64,000 nucleotides of DNA, from NCBI GenBank assembly GCA_021234155.1, contig JAJEKV010000093.1, positions 3,339,174-3,403,173 on the forward strand, given 5' to 3'. Made by a program: the position numbers and the translations under genes. This DNA comes from Isoetes taiwanensis. Its lineage: Eukaryota > Streptophyta > Lycopodiopsida > Isoetales > Isoetaceae. Below are positions 13,386 through 26,345 of this stretch, piece by piece; position 1 is the stretch's first letter, and the number at the start of each line of letters is the position of its first letter. The notes beneath the pieces were generated by a model that was not told the origin of the DNA, did not search any database, and saw only the letters and a list, made by a program, of their open reading frames with translations.

Positions 13386-13703
13386 GACCATTTTGTTAGA
13401 GTCTGTAAATCCGGTGTTAAAAGGCAGAAGCTTGCACTTTTTGGTTACCATCCCTAGAGGAAATTTTTGACCATTTTGTTAGAGTCTGTAAATCCGGTGT
13501 TAAAAGGCAGAAGCTTGCACTTTTTGGTTACCATCCTAGAGGAAATTTTTGACCATTTTGTTAGAGTCTGTAAACTGGTGTCAACAGGCAGAAGCTTGCA
13601 CTTTTTGGTTACCATCCTAGAGGAAATTTTGACCATTTTGTTAGAGTCTGTATAAAAGGCAGAAGCTTGCACTTTTTGGTTACCATCCTAGAGGAAATTT
13701 TTG
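13386..13703. repeat. Minisatellite, about 83-bp unit, four copies
   Basis: Units begin 'gaccattttgttagagtctg' at 13386, 13469, 13551 and 13631 (spacing 83, 82, 80). They end with 'ggttaccatcctagaggaaa' and t-runs. The copies are nearly identical; the last has lost about 10 bp. This creates the apparent short frames on both strands (13454-13672 minus, 13467-13655 plus), which I do not call genes. Confidence 0.9.
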
Positions 13704-14464
13704 ACTGGGATGTTATTTCGAAGTGCATAAATGGAAGACTGGAACGGGCTCATATAAGTGCTAGCTCCTTCTTGCAAGCACAGTCTGCCCTATCCCACAA
13801 TTCTGTTTCTTTGATACCGAATGTTCTCGCTGTTCTAATAAGCTTTTGCATTTTTACCAATGTGTTCTAGCTAATGCCGTTATACTGAGTATCAAGTAAA
13901 CACTTTAGACAGAGTCAACGATTTAGTTCAACAATTTTTCAAACTTAAAACACAACAGATAAATGGTGAATTGAGTCAATGTAAATCGCTGTTCAGATAC
14001 TCCTCCATAAGAAATTTATTATTGCAAATTTGCAGGTTTCTCTTGGTTTCACATTACAAACTTGGAACTGGAATATCATATTAAATAAAAATACCTCATC
14101 AGATGAATGGGATGGCCAAGAGCCCGGCTGAGACCCATATGATATTCCACAAGTGTATTTAAAAATCAACTAGAGCCATTTATGCTTTGTAACATGGAGT
14201 TAAAATTTGTAATGATTTGCTCCCAATAATTGTAATGCCGGTTAAAATTGAGTTAAAAGTTAAAATTGTAATGCCGTGGATTTGTCGATTTGAACCAGCG
14301 TGTGCCAAATTCCTAGGAACACCAGCAGACTACCGGTTCTCCCAATAATTGAAATGCCTTTTTGTGGCAAATTATTATACCTGCTTAAATTTAACAGGAA
14401 GCTTTTTTAGTTTTCCCACACTGATTTGAACCAGTGCCATGGGGCCACTTAGTTACTGTATACA
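13704..14464. other. Intergenic DNA with B-box-like words
   Basis: Two minus-strand GGTTCAAAT words, near 14292 and 14431, resemble pol III B boxes and may be old SINE heads. No convincing A box or boundary was found. No gene. Confidence 0.3.
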
Positions 14465-14675
14465 AGAATGTGTTGACACATAAGAATGTCACCTAAAGTG
14501 ACATTTTTTTTACTTAACCAATTACATTATATTCTCTCAAGTAAAATGTAGAATTATATTCTCTCAAGTAAATGTGTAGAATGTGGAGAATGTGGGTCAA
14601 TGTCTAGAAAAATTGAATGCAAAATCTAATGAATATCCTTTAAAAGAATCACTGCCACGTGTCAACACATGATTG
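14465..14675. mobile_element. MITE-like element with GTGTTGACACAT-type inverted ends
   Basis: The left end 'gtgttgacacataag' (about 14470) and the right end 'cacgtgtcaacacatg' (about 14657) are near-perfect inverted repeats enclosing about 200 bp of AT-rich non-coding DNA. This is the architecture of a miniature inverted-repeat transposable element, which depends on a DNA transposase made elsewhere. No target duplication could be assigned. Confidence 0.5.
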
Positions 14676-14752
14676 GATTAAGACGCAAAATGTAATATAA
14701 GTGGTTTTTACATATATAAGAATGTGGAAACACTGCTGATGTGTGGAGGCGC

Positions 14753-15110
14753 AGAGGTAGTGTAGACACATGAGAATGGCACCTAAAGTGACATTTTTAT
14801 TACGAGAAAACCACCACTTACATAGCACAGGTAGTGTTGACACATGAGAATGCCATTTACATACATTACACTCTGGGTAGAATGTTGGGTAAATGTTTAG
14901 AAATATTGAATGCAAAATCTATTAAACATTCCTTAAAAGAATCACTGCCATGTCTCAACACACTGACACATGAGAATGCCATTTACATACATTACACTCT
15001 GGGTAGAATGTTGGGTAAATGTTTAGAAATATTGAATGCAAAATCTATTAAACATTCCTTAAAAGAATCACTGCCATGTCTCAACACACGATTAGACTAG
15101 GAGGCATAAT
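14753..15110. mobile_element. Further copies of the same MITE-like unit, partly tandem
   Basis: Copies of 'gtgttgacacatgagaatg' start near 14753, 14832 and 14962. A segment of about 125 bp ending 'catgtctcaacaca' occurs twice in direct tandem (about 14841-14965 and 14966-15089), nearly identical. The frame at 14834-15100 is open only because of this duplication. Confidence 0.6.
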
Positions 15111-15465
15111 GTAATGTATGTGGTTTTACGTTAGCAGCCATTATGTCATGAGATCCTAAGGAAGTGTTTTTTACGTCATGAGATCCTAAGGAAAGTGCAA
15201 TTTTTAGAATTTGAACCAATGCTATGTTGCCACACAACGACTATTCTGTAAGGTGTCATGAGATTCTAAGGAAAGTGAGATTCTAAGGAAAGTGCAATTC
15301 TTAGGATTTGAACCACTGTTATGCTGCCACATAGTGGCCATTCGGTTTGCCATTGGTGCATAGAATGGTCCCATTCCATGAAAGAGCAATTCGTTTTCCA
15401 TTACGCATTGCCTAAGGATCTCATATTTTTCAAAGGAAAAGTAAAGAACTAGCAGTGTAAGCATG
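15111..15465. other. Short direct repeats; no gene
   Basis: 'gtcatgagatcctaaggaa' near 15148 recurs near 15176, 15257 and, shortened, near 15275. Two minus-strand 'ggttcaaat' words, near 15211 and 15308, sit beside 'gtggcaacata' and 'gtggcagcata' and may be the remains of SINE heads. Confidence 0.4.
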
Positions 15466-15785
15466 CTTGGGCAAAGGGTGGGGTGGAATTTGAGAGAGTA
15501 CATGCCTGGGGGCAAAGGCTTGGGTGGAATTTGAGGGGGTGAAGAAAACAAGCTTGGGGCAAAGGGTTGGGTGGAATTTGAGGAGGGAGTGAAGAAAATG
15601 AAAGAATGGGAGCATAAAACATTGGGCAAAGGATGGGGTGGAATTTGAGAGAGTACATGCCTGGGGCAAAGGCTTGGGTGGAATTTGAGGGGAGAGTGAA
15701 GAAAACAAGCTTGGGGCAAAGGGTTGGGTGGAATTTGAGGAGGGAGTGAAGAAAATGAAAGAATGGGAGCATAAAACATAGGATG
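15466..15785. repeat. Tandem duplication of about 155 bp with inner 50-bp subunits
   Basis: 'gggcaaagg(g/a)tggggtgg' starts near 15469 and again near 15624. Each long unit holds three variants of 'ggcaaaggnttgggtggaatttgag'. The array stays open on the minus strand in more than one frame, giving a 207-codon proline-rich frame (15845-15222) and two shorter ones. I read these as repeat artefacts, not proteins. Confidence 0.85.
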
Positions 15786-16114
15786 TTTAGGACGTTGCAG
15801 AGGTATAGGATTGTTGGATAGGTTTTGACTTACTTCAAAAGACACGATACACTTATTGTGAGCGACAAACTACAAATCATCTTCGCCATTGAATTTTTGT
15901 ACATTTGACTTTCAAACAAGATTTCTTCAAGGCATGAAGTACCGGTTTGTTGAGAGTACACCAGAATATCTAGTTATCTATAACAAAGGACGAGCATGTA
16001 TAGCACCGAAATATCTAGTTCGTTATAACGAAGGGCAAACATACATGGTACATTCAAGTTCATTGTTTCATGTCCCAATGTAGAAATCCAAAGTGAGAGT
16101 CTTCCCAAAAACTC

Positions 16115-17892
<1,778 letters not shown>

Positions 17893-18170
17893 TAAAAAAA
17901 TTATACCCTTCCTCCTTCCGCAGGTTAAGGGACCTAGTCAGGACTTAAACTAATAAATCCAGGCTAATGCTAAGCTAGGTGCAGTAGGAAACCCAGCAGA
18001 ACTAGGTCCCTACATACACCCGTAGTATAACAAAAATATAGAAGTAAAAACCTTACTTGATTAGATATTTGTTGACTTCTTTTTGCTTCAAAACTTAAGT
18101 CCAGGCAGATCCATGATAAGGACTTTTTTGTACATTACGCCTTCAAAGGTCTTGACATCAAAACCATTCT

Positions 18171-20004
18171 TCACGAATTCCAAGATGATCCCATTTTATA
18201 TCTTGTATGCGACATCAGGGGATTACCATGGATGTACAAGCTGGGTACTACTTGAGACATGATGACCTTACTGGCCTGTAGGTAGGGTCTGCATCCATCA
18301 GCCTTGATATACTTAATTGCGGGGGAAGCGGGGGAGCTTCTCTCTCTTGTGGTGACAAAAACTCCATTACTCGCACAAAGAACTTCCAAATTCATGCTTA
18401 AGAAGTTGATTTCAGTGCCAATTCTTGTATCAGCACATGTGCCTGCAAATTTGTACGTTTCTTCCTTGATCTCAAGGTAATTCATATTGTAAATAGTGAT
18501 GTCGCCACTTTTGGAGAAGAATCTACCAGGATTCCCTGCATTAATAAGGCACAAATCATCCATGTACCTGAAAGCTTTTCTAAATAGTTCAATGTCCTTG
18601 TATCTTTTTCTTCGGGCCAAATTGAGGATAAATTGGACTTCATACCAAGCAAGATATAGATTACACCACTGTGGAGAACAAGAAAATCCCATAGCAATCC
18701 CGGATTTTTGCCTCCAGACTATGCCATTGTTAAAAACAAAACAGTTTTGCAGCGACCGGACTAATTCATGTATATGAATTCTTCTTGAGTGACTTTATTC
18801 CAACAATTTTGGAATTTCCCTTCTTGTGTCCCATTTTGCCTCAAAACCGATGCTTGAGCTCTTTTTTTTTGTAGCACAAGTAATACCGTTTGTCTTTTTT
18901 CTTCATAAAATTGAAGGCGGCATTTATCACTTTGCCGATAATGGCACCTGAGACCATCTTCCAGATCAAAGGGAATAGACTCATAACATTTAGTTATGTC
19001 GGCAGTGAAAACATTATATATTTTTTGAGGTAAATTAATCATCACCTGGTAGATAGATTCAACTATCCAACATGCATTATACCCCTTGGGGCAAAAGAGC
19101 TTCACATGTTTACACATTTCTTCAGTAATGTCTGGCCAAACCACTAGAATGCGGGCCAGCCCGCGGAAATTATGCTTGCAACGTCACAAAAAATCGTGTC
19201 ATGGGCGTTGGTAATCCACCTGAAACTGTGCTTGTGTGCTTTATATAAGGCAAAAAGATATGGTAACCCTCTTTCAGACTCTATATCAACAGGATAGAAC
19301 TCAGCAGCTTGCTGCACAACTTCTTTAAGTACTTGCTGCAATGGACAAGACACGACTTCACTTTTGAGCCTTTCCAATGCTTTTGTTCTAACAAGTGCCG
19401 GGCACATGAAACAAGGGTTATTTGTTGCTTTGTCAACCCCTGCAACATATAGATTCTTCTTTATCCAGTGAAGTTCTCGCATTGCTTGGTTGTCATCATA
19501 CAGTATATAGTAGTTGTATGCCCCTTTGGGACTTTGAATGTATACTTCCAAGTCTCTTACTAGTCTCTTCCTGAGAGAGTTAGTAATATCATTGATTGTT
19601 TGTGGCTCCAAATAGGGAAGCGAGAATCTGTGCACAAATAAAAACTGCCTCAGTCCATCCAAGACCACCTGGATACATTCCTTTTTGTCCCATCTTCTGA
19701 GCGGGATGTGATTCAGACCCTTCTTGAGCATCTTTCTCAAATTCCTGTTTTTAACAATGGCCAAATCCATGGTAAGTACATGTCCTTCTTCCTCATTGAT
19801 AAATTGTCTTAAATGCATGTTTCTGCATGGACACTTTGGCTCCTTTTCTCCAGCAAAAACAGAGAATGGTTTGTAAAGGAAGTCAGACAGTTTTTCTTTA
19901 TAACTCCAGCCAAAGCTTGTTTCTTGCATTATGGTTATCCCATATTCCCCCAAATGGGGAGCCACTTCTTCACGAAAAATGCTTTCTATATGAAAAGCAT
20001 TCAT
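18171..20004 (-). pseudogene. Penelope-like reverse transcriptase, two frameshifts
   Basis: Three consecutive minus-strand frames join into one RT of about 600 residues: 20004-19144, 19144-18761 and 18777-18171. The first holds an N-terminal region ending in K-A-H-K-H-S-F-R-W-I-T-N-A, the conserved segment before the palm. The second has motif A, F-T-A-D-I-T-K-C-Y-E-S-I-P (catalytic Asp codon at 19000-18998). The third has W-R-Q-K-S-G-I-A-M-G-F-S-C-S-P-Q, then N-L-Y-L..Y-E (motif B), and F-R-Y-M-D-D-L (motif C, YMDD at 18566-18555), followed by Y-L-E-I-K-E. Such spacing and the G-x-A-M-G...S-P...N-L-Y-L pattern point to Penelope-like RTs, of a type I recall from algae and seed-free plants; a telomerase-like or other single-family RT is the alternative. 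The frames shift near 19160 and 18770, with no nonsense codon otherwise. Catalytic aspartates are kept. I see no GIY-YIG endonuclease motif downstream. Confidence 0.75.
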
Positions 20005-20485
20005 AAGTCGCGGATTGAAACGTCACATGAACAATCTTTTCTTTTTCCTCCATGATTTTCCAATATTGATTATTCCATTACTTTGCTTTTGCGAAATTTA
20101 ATAACCTTGAAGGCTTCCACCTGAAAGTATCATAGATAAACACTGTTTTTTAGATATAGACTTGTAAGTGCCATTAATGTAATACAAACGATACTGAGAC
20201 ATATTGCCAACAGTTTAATAAAAACCAGACTAAGTTGTATTGCAATCAAAGATGACAGTACATAGAAGTAGCCCCAAAAGTGAGCTTTCCGCAATAAACA
20301 ACAATACTAATGATATGCAAACGATGCAACGTTTGTCTAACACAAAGGAAATGGAGATCTCTTCAAAGGTCAAGATGGTGAGGCACAATGTCTTTTCATA
20401 GCGGCATGCACTCTTGTTAATGTGAGGCATTCCCCAATGTTTCTTTGTTTTACCACGATTCGGTAGATGTAATATGCGCAGAAGG
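20005..20485. other. Non-coding or unrecognised part of the retroelement core
   Basis: An 88-codon minus frame at 20496-20230 is hydrophobic at its end and not recognisable. This stretch lies between the RT start and the upstream coding-like segments and may be a leader or spacer. Confidence 0.3.
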
Positions 20486-21985
20486 TCATTTACCATGTTG
20501 CATCCTCACCAACCGAGGGGGAAAGAAAGTGCTGACATTAATCAGCTCCTGATCCGAGTCATTTCCCTTCTTGGCAGAGAGGGTGAAGGTGAACTTTGTT
20601 AGACTTCTTGTCGGGGAGGAGCCATTAGGATCAGGTTTTACCATAGCTTCAGCAATCTGCACCATTCTAAGTATTCTCAAACTTGTTTTGTATGTTGGAC
20701 TCCTTATCAAGCTGGCATTCAATGGCTATGTTAATCATGTTCTCCCCTAAAATGCATGTATCCTATAATGGTAAATACACAGGCAGCGTAATAACTCAAT
20801 GGACCAACCCGTGCAAGAATGCTTCCTTTGTAGAAAGGGATGGAAACACCACATCAAGATTGTTAAGGATGTACCATATTGCATGATCCACCCAAGTAAT
20901 ATTGTCCTTGCGGACCACCATATCATCATCCTTTTGTACTTCTTTTTTTGTCACATGCACATTTTATGTATGACAAAGGACCTCCACATCCTTCTCACAA
21001 AATAATCATCTCTTCTGGTATTTCCCCACGGCCATATGATTTTTTTGGTTTACATACAAACCATACGGTGATCGCCAGTCTTTTCAAAGACTTTGGTGCC
21101 AAAAGGAGCAAGTCCACAAGATTCTTGTCAAGGATATGATCCCCTGCCTCCATAATATCCTTACGTCTTGACTTGTTCCTTGTCAATATCGCCAGGTACT
21201 CCCACGATTCTTCACTGGTGGGGCCATAACTCCCATGATTTTTGCACCTCCACATAGCATGGTCATCCGCCGGCGGTGCCTCCACCACATCATTTGTCGA
21301 GCCGGAAGCAGGAGCTGTTTACCATGTTTAGCGACCACTTCCTTCCTCCGCAATGGCTCAAGATTGTGATTTGCATTACCGCCATTAAGAGGTCTCTCCC
21401 GGGGAGGGGCCTCTTGAAAATCTTTGTTTCCCAACTTTGGGGGTACAAGTTTCTCTTGGGAATAATCACGAAGCCATGCTTTTGTCGACGTTGTTTGCCG
21501 CTTCAAGGCAAATATTTACCTTTTTCAACCATTGCGCTTAAAAGTCTTCTCTTTGCTTTTCTGAGAGCGGTGAGTTCTTGCATGCCATTGTAGGCTTCAT
21601 CCGAAGCCCAAAAATAGCACCTCGTTCTTTCATATAGCGGTGAGCAATGCTAACCAATGATTGAATCAAGATATGCTCTTTGCCAGAAGTACCGCTATCG
21701 GTGACTTCGAGCTCCTTGCAGGATAATATACTCATGCACTTGGCTATCCCCAAAACAACATAAAACTGCTTGTACAGCCTTGTTTGGGATCAACCAAATT
21801 CGGGCAGAATACCCTAAAGCAAAGAAGGTCTTTATCTCAACTCTTGCTTCCAGGATGCCATCCTAAAAATATAAATTCTTCACTTTTTAGAAAAAGAACT
21901 TCGGAAATCATGAGACATTTGTTGGATATCTTTGACTAAAACCCATCCTTGGATTGGATTAGCAAAAATTTCCTAAGCAAAATAG
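20486..21985 (-). pseudogene. Upstream coding-like segments of the retroelement core, function unknown
   Basis: Several minus-strand frames follow one another and read like one broken protein upstream of the RT. 21780-21538 includes 'Q-F-Y-V-V-L-G-I-A-K-C' and 'H-I-L-I-Q-S-L-V-S-I-A'. 21506-21183 is basic and proline-rich. 21288-20995 has 'Y-G-P-T-S-E-E-S-W-E-Y-L-A-I-L-T'. A segment near 20910-20800 has 'W-V-D-H-A-I-W-Y-I-L-N-N-L-D-V'. 20722-20486 has 'S-P-T-R-S-L-T-K-F-T-F-T-L-S-A-K-K'. Composition is balanced and non-repetitive, unlike the neighbouring intergenic DNA, but frames change at least four times and two stops intervene. In canonical Penelope elements a variable N-terminal region precedes the RT; in the permuted clades a GIY-YIG nuclease lies there. 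I cannot identify that nuclease. It could equally be an unrelated captured gene. Confidence 0.35.
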
Positions 21986-21990
21986 ATAGA

Positions 21991-24084
21991 TTGGCATCTA
22001 GTCTTTATAAGTCTAATCTTGACCAAGACCAAGAAATCAATAGGCGAGGAACCTTGTCTAAGACCTATGTCTTTTTGCCCTAGTCTCCCTAGGTAGCCAA
22101 GATTAACAAACAAATGTCTAGATTTCTCGAATATCAGAAAATGTATTGAATGCTTTTTAAGCAAAGATCTACTCCCCTTATTACAATAATACATTATTCA
22201 AGACAATAGCAAATCCTCATGCATGTATAGATCTTTTCCCTTCTCGAAGGCTTTTGCGGCGTCGGCCCGGCCGCTGCTCGGCCCTGAGGCGCCTTCGGGG
22301 TTAATGCGGCGTAGTGGCCAGATGGCGCTGGGAAGAGGTGATGATGGATGGCGCTGTGAGCACGGGAGAGCGTGCACGGCGTTTCGCGCTGAGAGCACGG
22401 ATCCGATAGGTGGAGCGCTGAGGAGAGGAGGCTTTACTCCTTTGGCTACTTCCACTGGCCGGTTTTGGCCGCCGCCTTCCCCGGCGTGGGGCGATTGGCG
22501 TTAGGGCGTCGTTTTTCAAAGGCCACAGTTGTAGAAGGTTACGGTCGGGGGCGTTTGAGGTGAAGGGGAGATCTTTTGGAGGTATGCTTGTTGCCTTCTT
22601 GCAATAGCATGGTTTTTGGATGTGTAATCATCCACGCAAATGATTTTCCGGTGGTTTTAATGCGGGCCATGGTGATTATGTTTTTGTTCTCGTGGGCCGG
22701 CCCCTTGTTGCAGTTAGGGACTTGGCCCCGTTTTGTACTTAATGGTCCCATAACCCGATTGGGTTCCGTGGACATTAAAAGTTTCTTCCTTCCTTCCTTC
22801 CTTTCTTTTGTATCAAAAGCAAACGCTGAGATTGTATTTACCTTTGAAAGCTTAATAACCCAAGACATACAATAATATCATGTATAGACGCGTCACTACA
22901 CACAGTTACTTAGCATTTATTCAACAAAAAAAACTTCATCCCCGGCCCATCAAATTTGACTGAAGGCGCCTCTTACGCCACCGTCCACAAGAAAAATGAG
23001 TTAGAAAACCAATTTATCTATGTGGGAAGGCGGTGTGTCAGGCCACCCTTCCAACCAGTATCTATCCTGCTCCTAGAAAAATCACAATAACTTAAATTCA
23101 TGCATAAAGATCAAAGCACAACTTTTTTAGTCTAAGTATAATCTCATGCTAAGATTGAACCTCTTTCGGTTGGATGTTCTCAACCCGACACACTTGTAAA
23201 ATACCTTAGATTTTGGGAAGTGACACAAGTATTAGGAAGCAACGCCTATGCCATTTCGTTCCTCACTTGTATCAGCCCACACAGGTCTTCAAGCATTTTG
23301 CGGTGAGCTTGGCAAAAGATATATACTTGCCTTTGATTACCGGGCTTTGCCGGGACCCCAATTTTGCTTCAGATTATTGTTCTTAGATCCTTTGGTCTGC
23401 CCATCTTGCCTCTGGAGATCCGCCGAGATAGAACCTAAAGCAAAGAGTTTTGCAAAGAGATGTTTCTCAAGATGCACATTGAGGCCCTGACTAAACTTCC
23501 CTTTTAAATTCCCCTTGCTTTGTCTCGCCGGATCAAGAACCAAAGACGGCAAGGCTGGAATCCGCAGTGATCTGGATCAGCCTGTTCATCCTATTATGAC
23601 GACCCCAACAGCTTTTACCGTTGTAACGAAAAAACTCAGCTATTGCCCATTCAAGTAAAACCTAGCGTTAACCTCTTGGGGTATTTTTTTACCAAGGTTT
23701 TGCACACCCCAATCTATGCATTCCATGCTTCAACATGTCATAAAAACTCGCTCTGCCTAGTCTCAGGCTTTGGAACATAGACTTGATACATAATGATATG
23801 GTCACAAGAAGGATTAATTATTATTTTTTGAAGAGCTTAATGAATATAGCTAAGTAGCTTTGCGCGCTTACAATTACCATTGATTAAAATCCACCTATAT
23901 GACACGCAGATGGGACATGCACAACGCTTGGACATAATCGCACTCGGGCACTCAAAGATTGTTTGGCACTAGCACATGTCATTAAAACCGGTCCTCTAGT
24001 TTTCTCACGGAATTTCTTTCCTCGCCTACTATTCTAGTCTCAGGCTAGTATTTCCTTCTCTAGATTCTAGTCTAGTCTCGTTTT
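21991..24084. repeat. Repeat A, second copy, interrupted by a retroposon
   Basis: It matches 16215-17745 from 'ttggcatctagtctttataa' to 'ctagtctagtctcg', in direct orientation. Relative to the first copy it has an insertion at about 22238-22797. The AT-hook-like frame is partly kept (K-G-S-K-N-N-N-L-K-Q-N-W-G-P on the minus strand near 23400-23355). Two GATA units precede it and four follow it. Then the first 20 bp of repeat A ('ttggcatctagtctcgcctt') start again before the last GATA array, the trace of a further truncated copy. Confidence 0.8.
22238..22797 (+). mobile_element. GC-rich retroposon with a LINE-like 3' end and (TTCC)n tail
   Basis: This 560-bp block is absent from repeat A copy 1, whose matching point is 'tatagatctttttcctttc' (16450-16468). 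It is far more GC-rich than its surroundings. Its 3' part reads 'ttttgtacttaatggtccca' and 'ccgtggacattaaaagtttc', then ttccttccttcc. The same words mark the 3' ends of the LINE copies at 9590 and 42250 (reverse), so I read it as a 5'-truncated LINE or LINE-driven retroposon. The GC-rich 5' half is not matched elsewhere in the window. The plus frame 22223-22504 is not recognisable. Confidence 0.55.
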
Positions 24085-24121
24085 TAGATAGATAGATAGA
24101 TTGGCATCTAGTCTCGCCTTT

Positions 24122-24219
<98 letters not shown>
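24085..24219. repeat. (GATA)n microsatellite in two blocks (4 and about 24 units)
   Basis: The blocks flank the 20-bp start of a further repeat A. The right block continues on the minus strand from the 3' end of the SINE-like unit at 24220-24480, where it reads (TATC)n. Confidence 0.95.
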
Positions 24220-24480
24220 TTTTTAATATCCACGGAAAGCTACGACTTATAGGACAATTTGGGGTATATCCAGATGGGCCTTGCCCCCACCACTACTTTG
24301 ATATTTTAACATCCACGAAAAGCCGTAGCTTATGGGACAATTTGCGACACACCCAGATGACCCTGCCCTCACCACTATATATGGCTGAAGTGGGTCCTTC
24401 CCCCACCAACTGTACAACGATGCATAACCACTTTCACAGTGAGTCGTTGAACCCGTGACGTTGACTATGGACAACATGAA
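24220..24480 (-). mobile_element. SINE-like unit with duplicated 3' domain and (TATC)n tail
   Basis: On the minus strand the unit ends 'tttccgtggatattaaaaat' and then (ATCT)n. An inner copy of the same end, 'cgtggatgttaaaatatc', lies near 24315-24298. The two copies of the roughly 100-bp 3' domain both contain 'caaattgtcc(c/t)ataag'. A B-box-like GGGTTCAACGA lies near 24455. The terminal word matches the SINE at 60098-60255 and the LINE 3' ends, so a LINE-mobilised SINE with a dimeric tail is likely. Confidence 0.5.
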
Positions 24481-26345
24481 TAAAGAACTAGAGTACAATG
24501 GCACACATTTATAATGTATTAAAGATGGATTCTAGTTTGGTTCCGTAGTTTAGATCAAGAATAAAAGTCCATGGCAGGTGCATGCCCCTTGGTAGAAATT
24601 AAAAATAGAATACGAAATAGAATCATGTAAGATTTTTATGGTCTTTATTGCTCACAAGTATAATGCCATAATGATACGCTTTCAATATGCTTTAGCAAAA
24701 TTGAGATCACCTTCCATGCATGTCACTTTGTTAGGGTCGCAGGCTGTGTTTGATAGAATGTTCTACTGCAGTGTGCATTGTAAGTGACTTTTATGTCGGG
24801 AACATCAAACCTTTGTATTTTGTCAATGCCATTCCTTCGAGTTCCTTCTGATAAAATCTCATTTTTGATAGTCCACGAACAAGGAAAAAGGAGAAATCTA
24901 GCTGACATATAATGAACATAGTTATACGGACTCTCTTACATCAGAACATTTTGTCAAATACAAGGAATAACATAGATATCATAAACAAAGATGATAGATT
25001 TCTATATCTTATACTCTCACAACAAAATCTTCCGCAAAAGATATCCAATTTTGAATCCTCATAGAGTTACTTCTCATTGTAGGAACATAAGCTGAGATAG
25101 CTTTAGTTATTTTATTCTTAGAAAATATGAATGAAAACGAATCAATTGACTACAACCTTGACGTATCAGTTGAGGATGATCAACTCAAGCATCCAAAAGC
25201 ATTACTGGAAGATCCACGAATGTTTTGCAAGAAATTAGGAAATAATAGAGATAATGTTACAAGGATAAACTTAAAACATGCCAGACAAAATTATGAATTG
25301 TAGTGGATGTGGTTATGAAGCGTTACAAGCAAAGTATAGTACATAGTGTTTTAGATCTGTATATCATCCCCAAACGCTACTAGCAAAGGATGGTACTTGA
25401 GAGAAAACCTTACTCATGTTCAGAAAAACCAAACAATCCATGACCTGCAATGCACAATGTCTATCATATAATTGTAGGACCACTGCAATCTACAACATGC
25501 ACGTAAAATTACATCATGTAAAATTTATTTCAAGGCTCTCATGGATGACACTACACCAAACCAGAAAAGATATATCAAGCGACTTCTCTTTCAATTCATT
25601 TTTCCCATGCATTGGCAAGATGTAGGGTTTGATGAATGTTATAATATTGCTCGACAATTAACGGCAATATTCTCACTGTTTATATCAGGAGGGAATCACT
25701 CTTTAAGAGAAACATGTCATTTTTAAGGAAGGAGTGTCCTGCTTCAGACAGAACTCGCTTCTCATCTAAATAATCGTCGAAATTAGCACCAGGTTGCATT
25801 CAAACAGAGGCAAATATACCAGATCAGCCATCAGTAGCTCCAATGTATCAGATGGAATCAGATTCAAGTTAGGACATAATCTATTAAGAGTTTCTCCTCT
25901 AATTCGTTTTCATAAGGTATTAGGTAATAATAGGCTGTAGGTTTAGAAGAAATTTTAAGTTTTTAGGCATATCTTATGTGCATCTAAAAAAATAGATGTT
26001 TCGATGCTTGCGATGCTTTAGATCTATGCATCTGACGCATCTATCTTTAGATGCTTTTCGAGCATTGCCATGGATTATAGTAGAGAGGTGAATCCAATAG
26101 AAAATGAAGAAATATTATGGTTGCAATTTGGATTGCCTAGAAACAAACAATGCAAGAAAAGATAAGACATTTTAGCCAACTAAACGAGAGCCATACCTGC
26201 GTCATGTGCAACGGTTCAAATGCTAACAATATGGTCTAGCACATAGTTATCGAGCATCATATTCAATGCAAAAAACACACAAGAAATGGTCCATTGTTGA
26301 ATGATAACATTTTTCGCAACAAATTTCGGTATGAAAAACAAGGTT
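24481..26345. other. No recognisable gene
   Basis: AT-rich DNA with frames of at most 70 codons (for example 25416-25625 plus). None shows a motif. It may contain distal parts of the PLS-PPR remnant to the right, but I cannot read any. Confidence 0.35.

Noticed and set aside
13454..13672. Short frames across the 83-bp minisatellite
   Set aside because: Open on both strands only because the unit lacks stops; the peptides are exact internal repeats.
15222..15845. 207-codon proline-rich minus-strand frame
   Set aside because: It spans a 155-bp tandem duplication with 50-bp subunits that stays open in other frames too; the peptide is the same repeat translated. No domain, no start context, no neighbours to support it.
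18171..20004. Telomerase or group II intron RT
   Set aside because: Motif A (D-I-T-K-C-Y-E-S-I-P) is slightly telomerase-like. However, there is no telomerase RNA-binding domain, no T motif I can see and no maturase domain; motif B and the flanking direct repeats fit Penelope-like elements better.
22238..22797. Bacterial or vector contamination, because of high GC
   Set aside because: It is neatly inserted in repeat A, ends in the same words as the local LINE copies and has a microsatellite tail, so it is a retroposon.
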